Assembly: GCF_007655305.1 (NCBI RefSeq)
Contig: NZ_VLOG01000054.1
Span: 1-39,274, forward strand
Direction of reading: 5' to 3'
Source of the DNA: Algoriphagus algorifonticola
Lineage (GTDB): Bacteria > Bacteroidota > Bacteroidia > Cytophagales > Cyclobacteriaceae
DNA: 39,274 bases
Numbering within the stretch: the first letter of the stretch is position 1; the number at the start of each line of letters is the position of its first letter. Below are positions 1 to 8,212 of the stretch, in pieces. The notes beneath the pieces were generated by a model. The model was not told the origin of the DNA. It worked only from the letters and a program-made list of their open reading frames with translations, and did no database searches. The position numbers and the translations under genes are program-made.

Positions 1-21
1 CCCAGATTCAAGTAATAATTG

Positions 22-89
22 CAACACTAATAGTTTAAGGAAGGAAGCCTAGGCTTCCTTCCTTAGGCTGAATAATTAAATTAGTGTTG
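22..89 (+). promoter_or_regulatory. Long hairpin in front of the IS30 transposase start codon
   Basis: CAACACTAAT (22-31) pairs with ATTAGTGTTG (80-89). Inside it lies a perfect 28-bp palindrome at 37-64 whose half is AAGGAAGGAAGCCT. The structure ends two bases before the transposase ATG at 92. Hairpins in this position are known in several IS families to stop outside transcripts or hide the start codon from read-through translation; that role here is inferred. No Shine-Dalgarno sequence is visible. Confidence 0.6.
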
Positions 90-91
90 AC

Positions 92-1102
92 ATGCAAAAA
101 TTCAATCAGCTCAGCCTAGAGCAAAGATATCAAATCGAGGTTTTAAACAAAGAGGGATTCAGTCAAACTGCAATAGCCTGTCGGGTCGGCGTACACAAAA
201 GTACCATCAGTAGGGAACTGAAAAGAAACACTGGGAAACGGGGACGTAGTGCAGGAAATTACTCAGCACGCATAGCAATGAACCGGGCTCAAGAACGCCA
301 TAAATACAAACCCAAACACAGACGGTTTACCGAGGTAATGAAGGAGCAGAGCAGAATCTGGCTGGAAGATGAAAAACTGAGTCCGGAACTGATTGCCGCC
401 AGGTGGAGAGTCAATGGCCAACCGGGAGTGTCCCATGAGACCCTCTACCAATGGATCTGGCTGGCAAAAAAAAGTAACCATTGGCAGTTCAGGAAGGATA
501 GAGGATTATACAAACATCTCAGACACGGTAAAAGAAAACGTAAAAGAGGTAATTACAGGGATTCCAGAGGACTGATCAAAGAAAGAGTTTCCATTGAAAA
601 AAGGCCTCCCGTAGTGGAGCAGAGGCAGCGGATCGGTGATATTGAAGTGGATCTGATGATGGGTAAAAACCATCAATCGGCACTTCTGGTACTGGTAGAC
701 CGGGCTACTTTAATCACCACGTTGGAAAAGTTAGAGGGTAAGAACGCCGATGTCATTGAACAGAAAATAACCAGAAGAATCGAACGGATTGGCGCCTCAT
801 TTTTTAAGTCAATCACGTTCGATAATGACAAAGCCTTCGCAAACCACCATCGAATCAGGGATAAATTCAACCTGCCAACCTTTTTTACAAGGCCCTATAC
901 GTCTCAGGATAAAGGAACGGTGGAAAACAGAATTGGATTGATCAGGGCTTTTTTACCCAAAGGAACAGACCTGAATCAGTACTCGGTGGAACAAATTCAA
1001 TCCATAGAATTAAAAATCAATAACAGACCCGTTAGAAAGTTTGATTACCTTAGTCCATTACAAAAACTCAAACAAAAATTAGGTGTTGCATTTATGAATT
1101 GA
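92..1102 (+). CDS. IS30-family transposase
   Basis: This 336-residue DDE transposase cuts and joins the ends of its own IS. The N-terminal 60 residues form the helix-turn-helix end-binding region (SLEQRYQIE, then GVHKSTISRELKRN). The catalytic core follows with the first Asp in GDIEVDLMMG, the second in ITFDNDKAF and the Glu in KGTVENRIGLIR. The C-terminal NNRPVRKFDYLSPLQ block is typical of IS30. The length matches full-size family members and the frame is open, so the copy is probably functional. The stop codon lies inside the right inverted repeat. Confidence 0.95.
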   Translation: MQKFNQLSLEQRYQIEVLNKEGFSQTAIACRVGVHKSTISRELKRNTGKRGRSAGNYSARIAMNRAQERHKYKPKHRRFTEVMKEQSRIWLEDEKLSPELIAARWRVNGQPGVSHETLYQWIWLAKKSNHWQFRKDRGLYKHLRHGKRKRKRGNYRDSRGLIKERVSIEKRPPVVEQRQRIGDIEVDLMMGKNHQSALLVLVDRATLITTLEKLEGKNADVIEQKITRRIERIGASFFKSITFDNDKAFANHHRIRDKFNLPTFFTRPYTSQDKGTVENRIGLIRAFLPKGTDLNQYSVEQIQSIELKINNRPVRKFDYLSPLQKLKQKLGVAFMN

Positions 1103-1120
1103 ACACGGCATACCCTCATT

Positions 1121-1375
1121 GTGCTTGGATTGATTTTAATCCTTAGTTCTTGTGCTGAATCTCTGCCTTTGGATGATTGCCTAGATTCTGAAAACTATGG
1201 CTTTTTCGGAGGTTTATGGCATGGAATCATAGCACCCATCAGTTTTGTTCTCAGTATATTTTTTGATGATATAGCCATGTATGCAGTCAATAATTCAGGC
1301 GTTTGGTATGATCTAGGTTTTGTTTTAGGAGCTGGAATTCTCTTTGGTGGGGGAGGAAAGGCAAGCAGTAAATAA
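1121..1375 (+). CDS. Small lipoprotein, 5' end removed by IS30 insertion
   Basis: The frame encodes a short hydrophobic stretch ending in the lipobox LSSC, then about 70 residues with a Gly/Phe/Trp-rich, probably membrane-associated segment (GLWHGIIAPISF and a C-terminal Gly run). It resembles small lipoproteins common in Bacteroidota, but no function is known to me. The usual ATG is missing: codons between the IS end (1103) and 1121 still read TRHTLI, which looks like the rest of a signal peptide n-region. Translation could fall back on the GTG at 1121, which leaves a signal sequence of only about ten residues. The gene was therefore probably damaged when the IS landed; whether it is still expressed is unclear. 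Confidence 0.6.
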   Translation: MLGLILILSSCAESLPLDDCLDSENYGFFGGLWHGIIAPISFVLSIFFDDIAMYAVNNSGVWYDLGFVLGAGILFGGGGKASSK

Positions 1376-1473
1376 ACAGCCTAGAGAATCCAGGAAACAA
1401 ATTCCCTATATTGGATATCATCTTTCATTTTTGGAAGATATCTAAAGTTTGAACCATAAATAAATTAAAACCC

Positions 1474-3111
1474 ATGAGATATAAATTTCTATTCTTGATT
1501 ACAGGCATAGCATTAGCCGTTTCCTGTAACTCCCCTCAAAAGGATTATCAGTTTACTACTTCGGATATCGAGTCTCATATCGATACACTTTCCTCTGATT
1601 ACTTTTTAGGTCGCATGCCTTTCACAGAAGGAGAGGAAAAGACCGTGGCTTACCTGGTCAACGAATTTCAGAAAATAGGTTTGGAGCCCGGAAATGGAGA
1701 TTCCTACATTCAAGAAGTACCCATGGTATCTATTTTGACCCAGCCATCAGAAACCATGGAAATACAATCTGCCAAAGAAAAAATTTCCTTAAATGGCTTG
1801 CAGGACTATGTTTTTTGGACCCAAAGGACAGACTCAGCGGTCAGTTTTCAGGATGCCGAAATGGTATTTGCCGGATTTGGGATAGTAGCTCCTGAATACG
1901 GTTGGGATGATTATAAAAATATTGATGTGAAAGATAAGATCGTTGTCGTGTTGGTCAATGATCCAGGGTTCGGAACAGAAGATGCATCTTTTTTCAAAGG
2001 GAATACCATGACTTATTATGGAAGGTGGACTTATAAATATGAAGAGGCCATCCGTCAGGGAGCTTTGGGATGTTTGATTGTTCATAATACTATCCCAGCT
2101 GGTTATGGATTCAATGTGATTCAAAACTCTTGGAATTCATCCAAGCTTTATTTGGATGATCGCGGAAAGGAAGGGTATAAGTTGGCATTTGAAGGCTGGG
2201 TTACTTTGCCTACTGCCAATAGGCTTTTTGAAATGGCAGGTTTGAACGAAAGAGAATTGCTGGCAAAAGCGAGAAAACCGGACTTTCAGGCAATTCCATT
2301 AAATCTCAAGGCAAGTTCTTCTTTGAAGGTGGAGGCAACCTACAATACTTCCCAAAACGTGGTCGCTAAATTGACAGGTGAACAAAATCCGGATGAATAC
2401 ATTGTTTATACTGCCCATTGGGATCACTTGGGAGTGGGCAAACCTGATGCAAGTGGAGATAGTATTTATAATGGGGCTTTGGACAATGCATCTGGTACGG
2501 CAGCACTTTTAGCCTTGGCAAAAGCATTCAAAGAATCCAAGACTCCTAATCGATCGGTGATTTTCTTGGCGGTAACCGCAGAGGAACAGGGACTTTGGGG
2601 TTCTGCTTATTATGCTCAAAATCCGATTTATCCTCTGGAAAAAACTGTGGCCAATATCAATATGGATGGAATTAATCCCTATGGCAAAATGAAAGATGTT
2701 TCAGTAATAGGAGTTGGGCAGTCTGAAATGGAGGAATTATTAGATGTGGAATTAGAAAAATTAGGGCGTTATTCTGCGCCGGAACCTAATCCGGTTGCTG
2801 GTTATTATTTCCGCTCAGATCATTTCAATTTTGCTAAAGTTGGAGTCCCTGCTTTGTATTTTCATACAGGTATCGACCATGTAGAAAAAGGGAAAGAGTA
2901 TGGAAAAGAGCTTCAGGATCAATATACAGCTGAATATTATCACAAGCCTTCAGATGAATATGATTCCAGTCGATGGAATTTGGATGGTGCCGTTGACGAT
3001 GTACAACTTCTATACAACATCGGACAAAATCTGGCTAATTCTAATCAATGGCCAGCTTGGAAACCCGGCTCCGAGTTTAAGTCTATTAGGGAAGGATATA
3101 TGAAGAAGTAA
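1474..3111 (+). CDS. Secreted M28-family zinc aminopeptidase with PA-type insert (lipoprotein)
   Basis: The 545-residue protein begins with a lipoprotein signal (lipobox AVSC near residue 18), so it should be anchored in an outer or periplasmic membrane face. Residues of about 125-260 form a protease-associated (PA-like) domain (AEMVFAGFGIVAPEYGWDDY). The M28 di-zinc peptidase domain follows: His315 and Asp317 in AHWDHLG, the bridging Asp337 in GALDNASG, the catalytic pair Glu370-Glu371 in AEEQG, Asp in INMDG and the last His in YFRSDHFNF/YFHTG. All metal ligands are present. M28 enzymes remove N-terminal amino acids from peptides; exact specificity cannot be read here. It is a stand-alone gene followed by a strong hairpin. 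Confidence 0.92.
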   Translation: MRYKFLFLITGIALAVSCNSPQKDYQFTTSDIESHIDTLSSDYFLGRMPFTEGEEKTVAYLVNEFQKIGLEPGNGDSYIQEVPMVSILTQPSETMEIQSAKEKISLNGLQDYVFWTQRTDSAVSFQDAEMVFAGFGIVAPEYGWDDYKNIDVKDKIVVVLVNDPGFGTEDASFFKGNTMTYYGRWTYKYEEAIRQGALGCLIVHNTIPAGYGFNVIQNSWNSSKLYLDDRGKEGYKLAFEGWVTLPTANRLFEMAGLNERELLAKARKPDFQAIPLNLKASSSLKVEATYNTSQNVVAKLTGEQNPDEYIVYTAHWDHLGVGKPDASGDSIYNGALDNASGTAALLALAKAFKESKTPNRSVIFLAVTAEEQGLWGSAYYAQNPIYPLEKTVANINMDGINPYGKMKDVSVIGVGQSEMEELLDVELEKLGRYSAPEPNPVAGYYFRSDHFNFAKVGVPALYFHTGIDHVEKGKEYGKELQDQYTAEYYHKPSDEYDSSRWNLDGAVDDVQLLYNIGQNLANSNQWPAWKPGSEFKSIREGYMKK

Positions 3112-3122
3112 AAAAACATAAA

Positions 3123-3148
3123 AACCCCAAGCAAATTGTTTGGGGTTA
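3123..3148. terminator. Bidirectional terminator between convergent genes
   Basis: AACCCCAA and TTGGGGTT form an 8-bp stem with a short loop, with A-rich sequence on one side and T-rich sequence on the other. It sits between the convergent M28 peptidase gene and the small minus-strand gene, so it can end both transcripts. Confidence 0.75.
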
Positions 3149-3151
3149 CTT

Positions 3152-3379
3152 TTATGACTTTGCCAATAAAAGCTGAAACTCCAAGGGGCTGCAAGTCTGA
3201 AACTCATCCTCGGCAAGATCTTCGAAAATTTCCTCGTCGAATTCCATTTCCGTCTTTTCTACCTTTCCATCCGGATGTAAAATCAACTCTGTTCCGGTAA
3301 AATCGGAGGGATTGACCATCACCAAAACTTGATAATCGTCAAAAATCCGCTTGAAATATTGTGCGATTGCCTTTGCCAT
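3152..3379 (-). CDS. Small acidic conserved hypothetical protein (75 aa)
   Basis: This compact, very acidic protein (MAKAIAQYFKRIFDDYQ start, EEIFEDLAEDEF near the C-terminus) has no signal peptide or membrane segment. It is flanked by a terminator on its 3' side and diverges from the trp operon on its 5' side. Its clean start, sensible composition and placement support a real gene of the kind conserved among Cytophagales. I do not recognise a domain and assign no function. Confidence 0.6.
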   Translation of the reverse strand: MAKAIAQYFKRIFDDYQVLVMVNPSDFTGTELILHPDGKVEKTEMEFDEEIFEDLAEDEFQTCSPLEFQLLLAKS

Positions 3380-3433
3380 TTTTTTAAAAATTAAATTTTC
3401 TTCAAAATTAAGTTGATTTTTTTACAAATGGAT

Positions 3434-3463
3434 TTTGCCTTTTGCTTTCCATCCCTAAATTTG
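3434..3463 (+). promoter_or_regulatory. Bacteroidota-type promoter of the trp operon
   Basis: TTTG at 3434-3437 and TAAATTTG at 3456-3463 are separated by 18 bases, a full match to the Bacteroidota consensus TTTG-N17..20-TAnnTTTG. Transcription should begin near 3468-3472, at or just before the leader-peptide ATG at 3473, so the leader mRNA would have almost no 5' untranslated region. Confidence 0.7.
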
Positions 3464-3472
3464 CCAAACGAT

Positions 3473-3550
3473 ATGAAAACGATAGCAAACAAATACTGGT
3501 GGTGGCATTTTGAATCTTTCCCGGGGAAAGCACAGAAAGCCCTTGCCTAA
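3473..3550 (+). CDS. trpL: trp operon leader peptide
   Basis: A 25-codon reading frame starts MKTIANKY, continues with three consecutive Trp codons (TGG at 3497-3505), then HFESFPGKAQKALA and TAA. Consecutive Trp codons just upstream of a terminator and trpE are the classic sign of ribosome-mediated attenuation. The residues after the Trp run look constrained, as the reading frame continues through bases that must also form RNA structure. A gene this short is easily missed by automatic calling. When charged tRNA-Trp is scarce the ribosome should stall at 3497-3505 and leave the downstream antiterminator free. Confidence 0.85.
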   Translation: MKTIANKYWWWHFESFPGKAQKALA

Positions 3551-3606
3551 AATTGAATGCAAGAAGATATAATTGGCTTACTGGACTTCCCGGTAAGCCT
3601 TTTTTT
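3537..3606 (+). terminator. trp attenuator: antiterminator and terminator
   Basis: The terminator stem is GGCTTAC-TGG with CC-GGTAAGCC (3575-3599), followed by seven T residues (3600-3606). A competing structure is visible: AAGCC (3537-3541) with GGCTT (3575-3579), enclosing CTTGC (3542-3546) with GCAAG (3559-3563). A ribosome that finishes the leader peptide (stop at 3548-3550) covers 3537-3546 and lets the terminator form; a ribosome stalled on the Trp codons does not. A further small hairpin, CTTTCC/GGAAAG at 3516-3530, may act as a pause or protector element. Pairings were made by eye, not computed. Confidence 0.8.
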
Positions 3607-3626
3607 ATGCCAAAATTTAACCACGA

Positions 3627-5039
3627 ATGAACCACGTAAAATTTCCGATTTTAACTACTTACCGCAAAAGGCTGGCGGATACCATCACCCCGGTAAGTAT
3701 TTATTTACAAATCAGGGATAGATTTGCCAATCCGATTTTATTGGAAAGCTCTGATTATCATGGGCAGGAAAACAGCTATTCCTATATCTGTTTTAACCCA
3801 TTGGCCACTTTTTCATTCAATGCCGGAAAAGTACAGGAAAAGCTACCTAATGGAGATGAAAATCATTACGAGGTAAGCTCCCAAAAGCCTTTGATGGATT
3901 CCCTAAGAGCATTTGGAAATAGATTCGACCCTTCTCCAGATAAATTTAAGTTTAGTACCAACGGACTTTTTGGCTACATACAATACGATACAGTGGGCTG
4001 GTTTGAAGATATTAAACTCGAGAAGACCCAAGAATCAGAAACTCCGATGATGCATTATGCCATGTATCAAAACATTATCGTAGTGGATCATTATAAAAAT
4101 GAATTGCACTTATTTGAGCATAGAGTTCCCGGAGCTGAAAACCCGGAATATTTGGAGGAAATCGAGCAGCTTCTGAACAATAAGAATATTCCTGCCTACA
4201 CCTTCAAAAAAATAGGTGAAGAAGTATCAAATTATACAGATGAGGAGTTTTTGAAAGTTTTGAATCAGGGAAGGGAACATTGCTTCCGTGGGGATGTATT
4301 TCAAATTGTAGTTTCTAGAAGATTCACTACTGAATTTAAAGGGGATGAATTTAATGTGTATCGGGCACTCCGTTCCGTCAATCCATCGCCTTATCTTTTC
4401 TATTTTGATTATGGTTCCTTCAAGGTTTTTGGCAGCTCTCCGGAGGCCCAGATCGTCGTCAAAAATAAGAAAGCAACCATTTTTCCTATCGCAGGTACTT
4501 TCAGAAGGACTGGGAATGATCAGGAGGATGCTGCTTTGGCGAGAAAACTATATGACGATCCAAAGGAAAATTCTGAACATGTCATGTTGGTGGATTTGGC
4601 TAGAAATGATCTTTCCAGATCTTCGGATGTGGTCAATGTAGATGTTTTCAAAGAGATTCAATATTACTCTCATGTGATTCATTTGGTGTCCAAAGTTACG
4701 GGAGAGTTGCCTGATGGAGCCAATCCTCTTCAGCTGGTAGCGGATACTTTTCCTGCAGGAACCTTGAGCGGAGCGCCTAAATATAGAGCCATGCAATTGA
4801 TAGATCAGCTTGAGAATGTGAGTCGACAGTTTTACGGTGGAGCTATCGGTTACCTAGGATTCAATGGAGACTTCAATCATGCGATTTTAATCCGCTCTTT
4901 TGTCTCCGAAAACAATCAATTACGATTTCAGGCAGGTGCAGGAGTAGTAGCCAAGTCTTCCATTCCATCAGAATTGCAGGAAGTGGCGAATAAGCTGGAA
5001 GCATTGAGAGTAGCACTTAGAGCAGCAGAACAGATATGA
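3627..5039 (+). CDS. trpE: Anthranilate synthase component I
   Basis: TrpE converts chorismate and ammonia to anthranilate, the committed step of Trp synthesis. The 470-residue length is normal. The feedback-inhibition motif LLESS is at residues 38-42, so Trp inhibition of the enzyme is expected. The chorismate-binding core is in the C-terminal two thirds (FQIVVSRRF, PIAGTFRRTG, DLARNDLSR, TFPAGTLSGAPKYRAM, YGGAIGYLG). It is the first structural gene after the attenuator, and its stop overlaps the start of trpG by four bases (ATGA), so the two subunits are translationally coupled. Confidence 0.97.
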   Translation: MNHVKFPILTTYRKRLADTITPVSIYLQIRDRFANPILLESSDYHGQENSYSYICFNPLATFSFNAGKVQEKLPNGDENHYEVSSQKPLMDSLRAFGNRFDPSPDKFKFSTNGLFGYIQYDTVGWFEDIKLEKTQESETPMMHYAMYQNIIVVDHYKNELHLFEHRVPGAENPEYLEEIEQLLNNKNIPAYTFKKIGEEVSNYTDEEFLKVLNQGREHCFRGDVFQIVVSRRFTTEFKGDEFNVYRALRSVNPSPYLFYFDYGSFKVFGSSPEAQIVVKNKKATIFPIAGTFRRTGNDQEDAALARKLYDDPKENSEHVMLVDLARNDLSRSSDVVNVDVFKEIQYYSHVIHLVSKVTGELPDGANPLQLVADTFPAGTLSGAPKYRAMQLIDQLENVSRQFYGGAIGYLGFNGDFNHAILIRSFVSENNQLRFQAGAGVVAKSSIPSELQEVANKLEALRVALRAAEQI

Positions 5040-5602
5040 AAATCCTGGTACTCGATAATTACGATTCCTTTACGTATAACCTGGTTTATCTGGTTAGAAA
5101 GCTGGGTTATGGAGCGCAGATGGATATTTTCAGAAATGATAAAATCAGTCTGGATGAGGTGGATCAATATGATAAAATTTTGCTCTCTCCGGGTCCTGGT
5201 GTTCCATCTGAAGCCGGGATTATGCCGGAGCTATTGAAAAAATATGCTTCCAGTAAGTCTATTTTGGGAGTGTGCCTGGGACATCAGGCGATAGGTGAGG
5301 CCTTTGGAGGCAGTCTGATTAATTTGTCCGAGGTGCTCCATGGAGTTTCTTCTCAGGTAAAAACTCAGAAGGACTTGCTTTTCGAAGGAATCTCCGATAC
5401 TTTTAGTATTGGTAGATATCATTCCTGGGTAATAGATGAATCCACCCTTTCTCAAGACCTGGAGGTGATTGCCCGTACACCCGATCAACAGATCATGGCC
5501 GTGCGACACAAACAGTTTGCCGTTCGTGGAGTTCAGTTTCATCCTGAAAGCATTCTGACTGAACATGGCACTCAAATCATTAAAAACTGGCTGGAATCTT
5601 GA
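5036..5602 (+). CDS. trpG: Anthranilate synthase component II (glutamine amidotransferase)
   Basis: This 188-residue class I glutamine amidotransferase supplies ammonia to TrpE. Visible motifs are LLSPGPGVPSE (oxyanion strand), the nucleophile Cys in GVCLGHQAIG and the His-Glu pair in FHPESILTEHG. It is not fused to trpE or trpD. The start overlaps trpE by four bases. In some bacteria TrpG also serves PabB; no separate pabA is seen here, so a dual role is possible but unproven. Confidence 0.96.
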   Translation: MKILVLDNYDSFTYNLVYLVRKLGYGAQMDIFRNDKISLDEVDQYDKILLSPGPGVPSEAGIMPELLKKYASSKSILGVCLGHQAIGEAFGGSLINLSEVLHGVSSQVKTQKDLLFEGISDTFSIGRYHSWVIDESTLSQDLEVIARTPDQQIMAVRHKQFAVRGVQFHPESILTEHGTQIIKNWLES

Positions 5603-5723
5603 TAATCAAGGTTTTGATCCCCAAATAATATTGCTATGAAATGCCCATGAGAATAGCTCCTCACGCAAGGGAATGATTAATCAGGGCATTCCATCTGACC
5701 ATAAAAAATTAAATTATAAACAG

Positions 5724-6734
5724 ATGAAAGAGATACTCAATCTCCTTATTGAACATAAAACATTAACCCAGGCTCAGGCCCGAGAGGTATTGAAAAATCT
5801 GGCTTCAGGTGCTTACAATTCTTCTCAGGTAGCCTCTTTCATGACCGTGTACTTGATGCGCTCCATTACTGTGGAGGAGTTGAAAGGCTTTAGGGAAGCC
5901 ATGCTCGAGCTTTGTATTCCGGTTGAAATCTCTGAATACGATGCCATGGACCTCTGCGGAACAGGTGGGGATGGGAAGGATACATTTAATATTTCCACCT
6001 TGTCCTCATTTATAGTAGCCGGAGCCGGTCAAAATGTTGCCAAACATGGAAATACCGGTGTTTCTTCCATCTGTGGTTCCTCTAATCTACTAGCTTATTT
6101 CGGCTATGATTTCACCAATGATATCAGCGAAATCAGAAGATCGCTGGATGAAGCAGGGATTTGCTTTTTGCATGCCCCGCTTTTTCATCCGGCCATGAAA
6201 AATGTTGCCCCGATCAGAAAAGAATTGGGTGTCAAAACGTTCTTCAATATGCTGGGACCAATGGTTAATCCTAGTTTTCCGAAAAAGCAATTGGTGGGAG
6301 TTTTTAGTCTTGAGCTGGCTAGGTTGTATGCATACCTCTATCAGGAAAGCGAAGCCCAATTTTCCATCTTACATGCATTGGATGGGTATGATGAAATTTC
6401 TTTGACTGGGGATTTTAAAATGATATCCAATTCGGGAGAAAAACTCTTTAAGCCAGAGCAAATAGGTTTATCCAGATTGAAGGCTGAGTCTATCAAAGGT
6501 GGAGAGACGGTAGAAGAATCCGCTAAAATCTTTGAAAATATCTTGAAGGGTAAAGGAACCAAAGCCCAAAACGAAGTGGTTATTGCCAATTCAGCTGCGG
6601 CTTTAGTAACCGCTGATTCTAATTTATCCTTCCCAGAAGCCATTGCACAGGCAGAGCAGGTCTTGCTGAGTCGTAAAGCCTTGGAGGTTTTCAAAAGTCT
6701 GGTCAATCCTAAAACCTCAATTTCATTCGCTTAA
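5724..6734 (+). CDS. trpD: Anthranilate phosphoribosyltransferase
   Basis: TrpD joins anthranilate to PRPP. The glycine-rich PRPP site is DLCGTGGDGKDTFNISTLS, followed by KHGNTGVSSICGSSNLL and the conserved LGPMVNPSFPKKQLVGV block; length and motifs fit the family. I place the start at the ATG at 5724 (MKEILNLLIEH) because family members begin there. An in-frame ATG at 5673 would add 17 residues with no family match. There is an unusual gap of about 120 bases after trpG with no recognisable function, while the rest of the operon is tight. Confidence 0.94.
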   Translation: MKEILNLLIEHKTLTQAQAREVLKNLASGAYNSSQVASFMTVYLMRSITVEELKGFREAMLELCIPVEISEYDAMDLCGTGGDGKDTFNISTLSSFIVAGAGQNVAKHGNTGVSSICGSSNLLAYFGYDFTNDISEIRRSLDEAGICFLHAPLFHPAMKNVAPIRKELGVKTFFNMLGPMVNPSFPKKQLVGVFSLELARLYAYLYQESEAQFSILHALDGYDEISLTGDFKMISNSGEKLFKPEQIGLSRLKAESIKGGETVEESAKIFENILKGKGTKAQNEVVIANSAAALVTADSNLSFPEAIAQAEQVLLSRKALEVFKSLVNPKTSISFA

Positions 6735-6743
6735 TAATTGAAT

Positions 6744-7562
6744 ATGAATATTTTAGAAAAAATTATCGCAGATAAATATAAAGAAGTAGCCGAGCGAAAA
6801 AGCTTGGTTCCTGTCAAGCTTCTGGAAAAGAGTACCTTTTTCGAGGGAAAAGTAGTTTCCATGAAAAAGTATGTCACCCATCCGGAAAAGTCTGGGATTA
6901 TATCAGAGTTTAAAAGAAAATCACCTTCCAAAGGAATGATCAACGGAGCTGCTTCTGTGGAAACCGTCAGTATCGGTTATATGCAGGCGGGAGCTTCTGC
7001 TTTGTCCATTTTAACAGACAAGGATTATTTCGGAGGCAGCAATGAGGATTTGAAAATTGCGAGGAAGTTCAATTTTTGCCCTATTCTGAGAAAGGATTTC
7101 GTGGTAGACGAATATCAGATCATTGAAGCAAAATCCATCGGAGCTGATTGTATCTTATTGATTGCGGCTGCTTTGGAACCTGAGAAATTAAAGTCCCTAG
7201 CCTACTTTGCTAAGAGTTTAGGCTTGGAAGTACTGCTGGAAGTACATGATGGAGATGAGTTGGCTCAAAGTATCAATGATGGAGTAGATTTGATTGGGGT
7301 GAACAATAGAAATCTAAAGACTTTTGAAGTCAGTATTGACACCTCACTCGAGTTGGTTGATAAGATTCCTTCTTCATTTATCAAGATTTCAGAAAGCGGA
7401 ATTTCGGATCCTAATACGTTGATAAAATTGAAGAAAGCAGGTTTTGATGGATTTTTGATTGGAGAAAATTTCATGAAATCCAGCAGACCGGAGCAGGCTG
7501 CTTATAATTTCATCAAGGATTACCAGAAATTGGCTTCGGCTACAGAATTTCAGAAAGCTTAA
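6744..7562 (+). CDS. trpC: Indole-3-glycerol-phosphate synthase
   Basis: TrpC closes the indole ring of CdRP. The TIM-barrel protein of about 272 residues carries the signature SEFKRKSPSKG, then LTDKDYFGGS, ILRKDFVVDEYQI, GVNNRNLKTF and ISESGI at the phosphate site. The ATG at 6744 is preferred to a TTG two codons upstream. It is a separate gene, not a TrpC-TrpF fusion as in enterobacteria. It follows trpD by nine bases, and its TAA shares one base with the ATG of trpF. Confidence 0.96.
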   Translation: MNILEKIIADKYKEVAERKSLVPVKLLEKSTFFEGKVVSMKKYVTHPEKSGIISEFKRKSPSKGMINGAASVETVSIGYMQAGASALSILTDKDYFGGSNEDLKIARKFNFCPILRKDFVVDEYQIIEAKSIGADCILLIAAALEPEKLKSLAYFAKSLGLEVLLEVHDGDELAQSINDGVDLIGVNNRNLKTFEVSIDTSLELVDKIPSSFIKISESGISDPNTLIKLKKAGFDGFLIGENFMKSSRPEQAAYNFIKDYQKLASATEFQKA

Positions 7563-8200
7563 TGGAGATCAAGGTTTGTGGGATGCGGGAAAGTGAAAAC
7601 ATCCGGGGTTTGATAGCAGAAGTCAGACCGGATTGGATGGGGTTGATATTCTATCCCAAATCACCCAGGTATGTAGAGGATAGTCTCGCACCTCAAATCT
7701 CTGAAATGAATGTTCCCAAAGTAGGGGTATTTGTTAATGAAAGCATCCCTGAAATTTTGGAGAAAATAGTGAAATTTGACTTGGCTGCCATCCAGCTTCA
7801 TGGATCGGAATCGCCCGAATTTGTGGAAGAAATCAACTCCAAGACTGATGTTGAGATTTGGAAAGTGGTTTCGGTTGGGGAAGAGCTGGATTGGGAAGAT
7901 TTAAAACCTTACGCTCCTCTAGTGGACAAGTTTCTATTTGATACAGCTACCAAAGCACATGGGGGTTCAGGGAGAAAATTTGATTGGAAGTATTTGGAAA
8001 CTTATCCCTTCAACAAAAGCTTCTTACTGAGTGGAGGAATAGATCAAGACAGTGCTAAGGAGATCTGGGATTTGGCAGAAAAAGTTCCGCAATTAAAAGG
8101 GGTGGACCTCAATTCCAAATTCGAAATTAGTCCTGCCTTGAAGGATATAGTAAAACTGAAAGAATTTAAACAAAATCTGCTTTCTGAAAAGAGAGCATAA
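7562..8200 (+). CDS. trpF: Phosphoribosylanthranilate isomerase
   Basis: TrpF performs the Amadori rearrangement of PRA to CdRP. The 212-residue TIM barrel starts with the active-site Cys in MEIKVCGMRE, has the catalytic Asp in FLFDTATKAHGGSG and the phosphate-binding FLLSGGID near residue 160. The one-base overlap with trpC (TAATG) indicates coupled translation. Length and motifs are ordinary. Confidence 0.95.
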   Translation: MEIKVCGMRESENIRGLIAEVRPDWMGLIFYPKSPRYVEDSLAPQISEMNVPKVGVFVNESIPEILEKIVKFDLAAIQLHGSESPEFVEEINSKTDVEIWKVVSVGEELDWEDLKPYAPLVDKFLFDTATKAHGGSGRKFDWKYLETYPFNKSFLLSGGIDQDSAKEIWDLAEKVPQLKGVDLNSKFEISPALKDIVKLKEFKQNLLSEKRA

Positions 8201-8212
8201 CCTAGAGAAGAT

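Larger units (their letters stand above)
7..1103 (+). mobile_element. IS30-family insertion sequence
   Basis: The single transposase gene is bracketed by imperfect terminal inverted repeats. The left end (about 7-32) and the right end (about 1078-1103, read in reverse) share TTCAA, an ATAA block and a TGCAACAC core followed by TAAT. A length near 1.1 kb with one DDE gene fits IS30. Only six bases lie to the left of the element, and no target duplication can be recognised. The right end sits at the 5' end of a lipoprotein gene. Because the copy is at the window edge, the left flank may be an assembly join. Confidence 0.85.

Noticed and set aside
5673..5723. Upstream ATG as the start of trpD
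   Set aside because: The added 17 residues are not part of TrpD; MKEILNLLIEH at 5724 matches the expected N-terminus.
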